Positions 62,053 to 64,000 of a stretch of 64,000 bases of DNA are shown piece after piece. The notes under the pieces were generated by a model. That model was not told the DNA's origin. It did not search any database and saw only the letters and a list, made by a program, of their open reading frames with translations. Numbering within the stretch: the stretch's first letter is position 1; every line of letters begins with the position of its first letter. The position numbers and the translations under genes are program-made. The DNA is from Haematomicrobium sanguinis DSM 21259 (GTDB lineage: Bacteria > Actinomycetota > Actinomycetes > Actinomycetales > Micrococcaceae), in the NCBI RefSeq assembly GCF_000688395.1, contig NZ_JIAG01000004.1, forward strand, positions 124,001-188,000, in the 5' to 3' direction.

Positions 62053-62865
62053 TCACGCCCCGGTAAAACCCGGTTTCCGCTTTTCCAGAAACGCTTGCGT
62101 CCCTTCGGCGGCATCCGCCGAGCCGAAGTTTTCGCCGAACACCAGCGACTCGGTCTTCAACGCATCGACCAGCGGCAGCGAGGAACTTGCGCGCAACAGG
62201 CTCTTGGCCCGGGCAATGGCTAGGGGAGAGGCCGCCTTTATGCGGTCGTGTTGCACGCGTGCGGCTTCCATCAAATCCGATGAGCTGCCAAGCACCGCCT
62301 GTACCAGCCCAATCTCTAGCGCCCGCGCCGCGCCAATGCTTTCGCCGGTCAGGATCATTTCGCTGGCGGCCGCCGGCCCTATCCGCCTCGGCAACCGGGC
62401 CGTCCCGCCAAAACCGGGGACCAGCCCGAGCTTCACTTCGGGCTGACCGAAAACCGCGTTCTCACAGGCGAGAATCCAGTCCGCGGCGAGCGCCAATTCG
62501 CAGCCGCCGCCCAACGCGAACCCCTTCACGCACGCGATCACCGGCACCGGCAATTCTTCAAAACCGGTCGTCACCCGCGCCATGTCGATCGAATATTGGG
62601 TGGCTTCGGACTCGCTCATCGCGGACATTTCGCGAATGTCCGCGCCCGCTACAAAAGCCTTGTCTCCCGTCCCGGTGAGTATTACGGTGCGAATCGACCA
62701 ATCGCTCCCCTCGCCGCAATGCCCGCGCACAAACTCAAGCGCCGCCGCCAACTCAGCCACGACGTTCTCGCTCAAGGCGCCCAGCGCCTCCGGCCGGTTA
62801 ATTGCGATAGCCAGCAACTCGTCGTCGTACGTCAATGTCAGCGTGGAAAATTCGGGCAGATCCAT
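62053..62865 (-). CDS. Enoyl-CoA hydratase/isomerase family protein
   Basis: This 270-residue crotonase fold has GDKAFVAGADIREM (oxyanion loop), KGFALGGGCELALAADWILACENAVFGQPEVKLGLVPGFGGTARLPRRIG with the two catalytic-type Glu residues, and EKRKPGFTGA at the end. It probably acts in fatty-acid or branched-chain degradation. No other beta-oxidation gene is adjacent. It follows gntR on the same strand after 9 bases. Confidence 0.94.
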   Translation of the reverse strand: MDLPEFSTLTLTYDDELLAIAINRPEALGALSENVVAELAAALEFVRGHCGEGSDWSIRTVILTGTGDKAFVAGADIREMSAMSESEATQYSIDMARVTTGFEELPVPVIACVKGFALGGGCELALAADWILACENAVFGQPEVKLGLVPGFGGTARLPRRIGPAAASEMILTGESIGAARALEIGLVQAVLGSSSDLMEAARVQHDRIKAASPLAIARAKSLLRASSSLPLVDALKTESLVFGENFGSADAAEGTQAFLEKRKPGFTGA

Positions 62866-62874
62866 GCCCTAAAG

Positions 62875-63570
62875 CTACCAGCCCATCGCTTCGCGGACCT
62901 CGAGCAGAATCCCGTGCATGGCGGCCTCCGCTGCGGGCGCGTCACCGTGGGCGATGTGATGTGCGACGGCGTTGTGGCCACTGAGTGCCTCAGGTTCCGG
63001 TTTGCGCGGCATCAGTCCCTGACGCGTGCGCTCAGCGAGCACTTCCCCGATGACCTCGCAGAGCGAGGCGAAGAGCGAGTTTTGACTGCCGGAAAGGATG
63101 GCGGCGTGGAATTGCTGGTCGGCGATCAGGAATTCGTCGAGTTTTCCGGCTTCCCCGAGGGTGCGCATTTTTGCTTCGAGCGTGAGCAGGTTCTCTCGCT
63201 CGGCGGCGCTCATATTGCGGGCGGCGGCGGCAGCGGCAATGGGTTCTACGGCGATGCGCAGTGCGGTCAGTTCGCTGAAATACCGGGCGCGGTCACGGGT
63301 CTCGAGTCGCCACGCGATGATTTGCGGGTCGAAGACGCTCCATGCGCTTGGCTCTTCAACGATGAGGCCGACGCGGCGCTTGACCGCGAGTAAGCGGAGG
63401 GACTGGAGGACTTGGACGACGTCGCGAATGACCGTTCGCGAGGCGCCGTAGCGTTGCTGGAGCTCGTCAATGGTGAAGCGCTGGCCGGCGGGAAGTTCGC
63501 CGGAGACAATGTCGCGCCCGAGCGCATCCACGATTTCGCGGTGCAGGGTGGGTTTCGGTGAGCTGTCCAT
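62875..63570 (-). CDS. GntR-family regulator (FadR/FCD type)
   Basis: This 231-residue protein has an N-terminal winged helix (ELPAGQRFTIDELQQRYGASRTVIRDVVQVLQSLRLL) and a C-terminal FCD domain with metal-binding His residues in LIADQQFHAAILSGSQN and ALSGHNAVAHHIAHGD. The ATG is next to a double operator, and the gene diverges from gluconokinase, so it is probably the gluconate repressor. Confidence 0.9.
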   Translation of the reverse strand: MDSSPKPTLHREIVDALGRDIVSGELPAGQRFTIDELQQRYGASRTVIRDVVQVLQSLRLLAVKRRVGLIVEEPSAWSVFDPQIIAWRLETRDRARYFSELTALRIAVEPIAAAAAARNMSAAERENLLTLEAKMRTLGEAGKLDEFLIADQQFHAAILSGSQNSLFASLCEVIGEVLAERTRQGLMPRKPEPEALSGHNAVAHHIAHGDAPAAEAAMHGILLEVREAMGW

Positions 63571-63571
63571 T

Positions 63572-63607
63572 AAGGTACTATCATTTCACAATGAAAGGTA
63601 GTACCTT
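63572..63607. promoter_or_regulatory. Double GGTA-N-TACC-type operator between gntR and gntK
   Basis: AAGGTACTA (63572-63580) and TAGTACCTT (63599-63607) form a 36-base inverted repeat with 9-bp outer arms. Each half is itself a GGTA-N-TACC-like site (AGGTAGTACCT is an exact 11-base palindrome). FCD-type GntR regulators bind such sites. It starts one base upstream of the gntR ATG, in the only gap between the two genes. Confidence 0.75.
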
Positions 63608-63657
63608 TTGTAATCTGGGATGATTGCTCCCAGACAATGACGTCAGAGGAGAATCGC

Positions 63658-64000
63658 ATGGCGAATCCCGCAACACACTTGATTGTGATGGGAGTTTCCG
63701 GCTCCGGGAAGACCACCATCGCACAAGCGCTCGAATCCGAGCTCGGCTTTACCTACGCCGAGGCCGACGAATTTCACCCGCAAAGCAATATCGACAAGAT
63801 GTCGCAAGGAACCCCGCTGACCGATGAGGACCGCTGGCCCTGGTTGCGCTCGATCCGCGACTGGATGAGCGCCGAGGCAGCGGCCGGACGCAGTACCGTG
63901 GTCACGTGTTCCGCGCTCAAGCGCACCTACCGCGACCTGCTCCGCGAGGCGGACGGTACCGTTTTCTTTATCCACCTGGACGGCAGCGAGGACCTGCTCC
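63658..64000 (+). CDS. gntK: Gluconokinase (3' end beyond window)
   Basis: The ATG at 63658 follows AGAGGAG. The visible 114 residues include the P-loop in LIVMGVSGSGKTTIAQALE, then YAEADEFHPQSNIDKMSQGTPLTDEDRWPWL and VVTCSALKRTYRDLL, all typical of GntK, which phosphorylates gluconate to 6-phosphogluconate. The frame is open to the last base. The GntR neighbour is divergent. Confidence 0.95.
   Translation, partial: MANPATHLIVMGVSGSGKTTIAQALESELGFTYAEADEFHPQSNIDKMSQGTPLTDEDRWPWLRSIRDWMSAEAAAGRSTVVTCSALKRTYRDLLREADGTVFFIHLDGSEDLL

Noticed and set aside
1-64000. tRNA or rRNA genes
   Set aside because: I looked for T-loop words and cloverleaf patterns, especially near lysS, serS and tilS, and saw none; matches inside tilS are coding.

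Overview
This is a GC-rich chromosomal segment from an actinomycete. The taxonomic signals are an Lsr2 nucleoid protein, a c-di-AMP synthase DisA, ClpC, the short actinobacterial ArgA-type acetyltransferase, a zinc metalloprotease with HEQTH, an RskA-type anti-sigma factor with its ECF sigma factor, and small families such as DUF2630, DUF3180, DUF4190, DUF4282 and a DUF222 HNH protein. The order clpC / lsr2 / lysS / panC / fol genes / ftsH / hpt / tilS / dacB / ppa is the ordinary actinobacterial core block. A host in Actinomycetales or Micrococcales is my inference. I see no prophage, insertion sequence, CRISPR array, rRNA, tRNA or biosynthetic cluster.

Layout. Positions 1-3 kb hold disA, a membrane-anchored protein and mutY. 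Positions 3-9.1 kb hold the PTS-type dihydroxyacetone kinase operon dhaKLM, an MFS-marR pair with a visible operator/promoter, and a DHA2 drug exporter. Positions 9.1-16.9 kb hold argA, an S9 peptidase, clpC with a ClgR-like site, a DUF4282 protein and an AtoE-type fatty-acid transporter. Positions 17-21 kb hold a heterodimeric ABC exporter and lsr2. A long minus-strand block (21.3-35.3 kb) runs as overlapping genes: zinc metalloprotease-tilS-hpt, then ftsH-folE-folP-folB-folK-DUF3180-two PH-domain proteins-DUF2520-panC-lysS-small membrane protein. Positions 35.4-46.2 kb hold an HTH-M23 pair, dacB, ppa, a SatD-like regulator, an HAD phosphatase, serS, a diacylglycerol-kinase-like lipid kinase and a DUF222 HNH protein. 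Positions 46.4-57.3 kb hold a GMC oxidoreductase, a UBP zinc-finger protein, rhodanese-pheA, a POT peptide transporter, pgm, a class III aminotransferase and a uracil permease. Positions 57.4-64 kb hold a phosphodiesterase-HAD pair, PfkB kinase-PEBP, an ECF sigma/anti-sigma pair, a crotonase and a divergent gntR/gntK locus cut by the window end.

The unusual content lies between the genes. At least ten long inverted repeats occupy gaps, many with arms of 22-28 nt. Five of them (about 14.8, 15.4, 20.8, 49.0 and 57.4 kb) share one architecture: a 58-nt core with CATCC/GGATG boxes at offsets 0, +19, +34 and +53. The stem sequences between the boxes differ but still pair, which looks like compensatory change in a dispersed structured element. 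Two more (3.0 and 17.0 kb) form a second family.

Independently, the 9-mer ACGACGGCG or its complement occurs about 20 times by eye, far above random expectation. Two pairs are inverted and form terminator stems, as DNA uptake sequences do in Neisseria and Pasteurellaceae. These two signals are the best candidates for something undescribed here.
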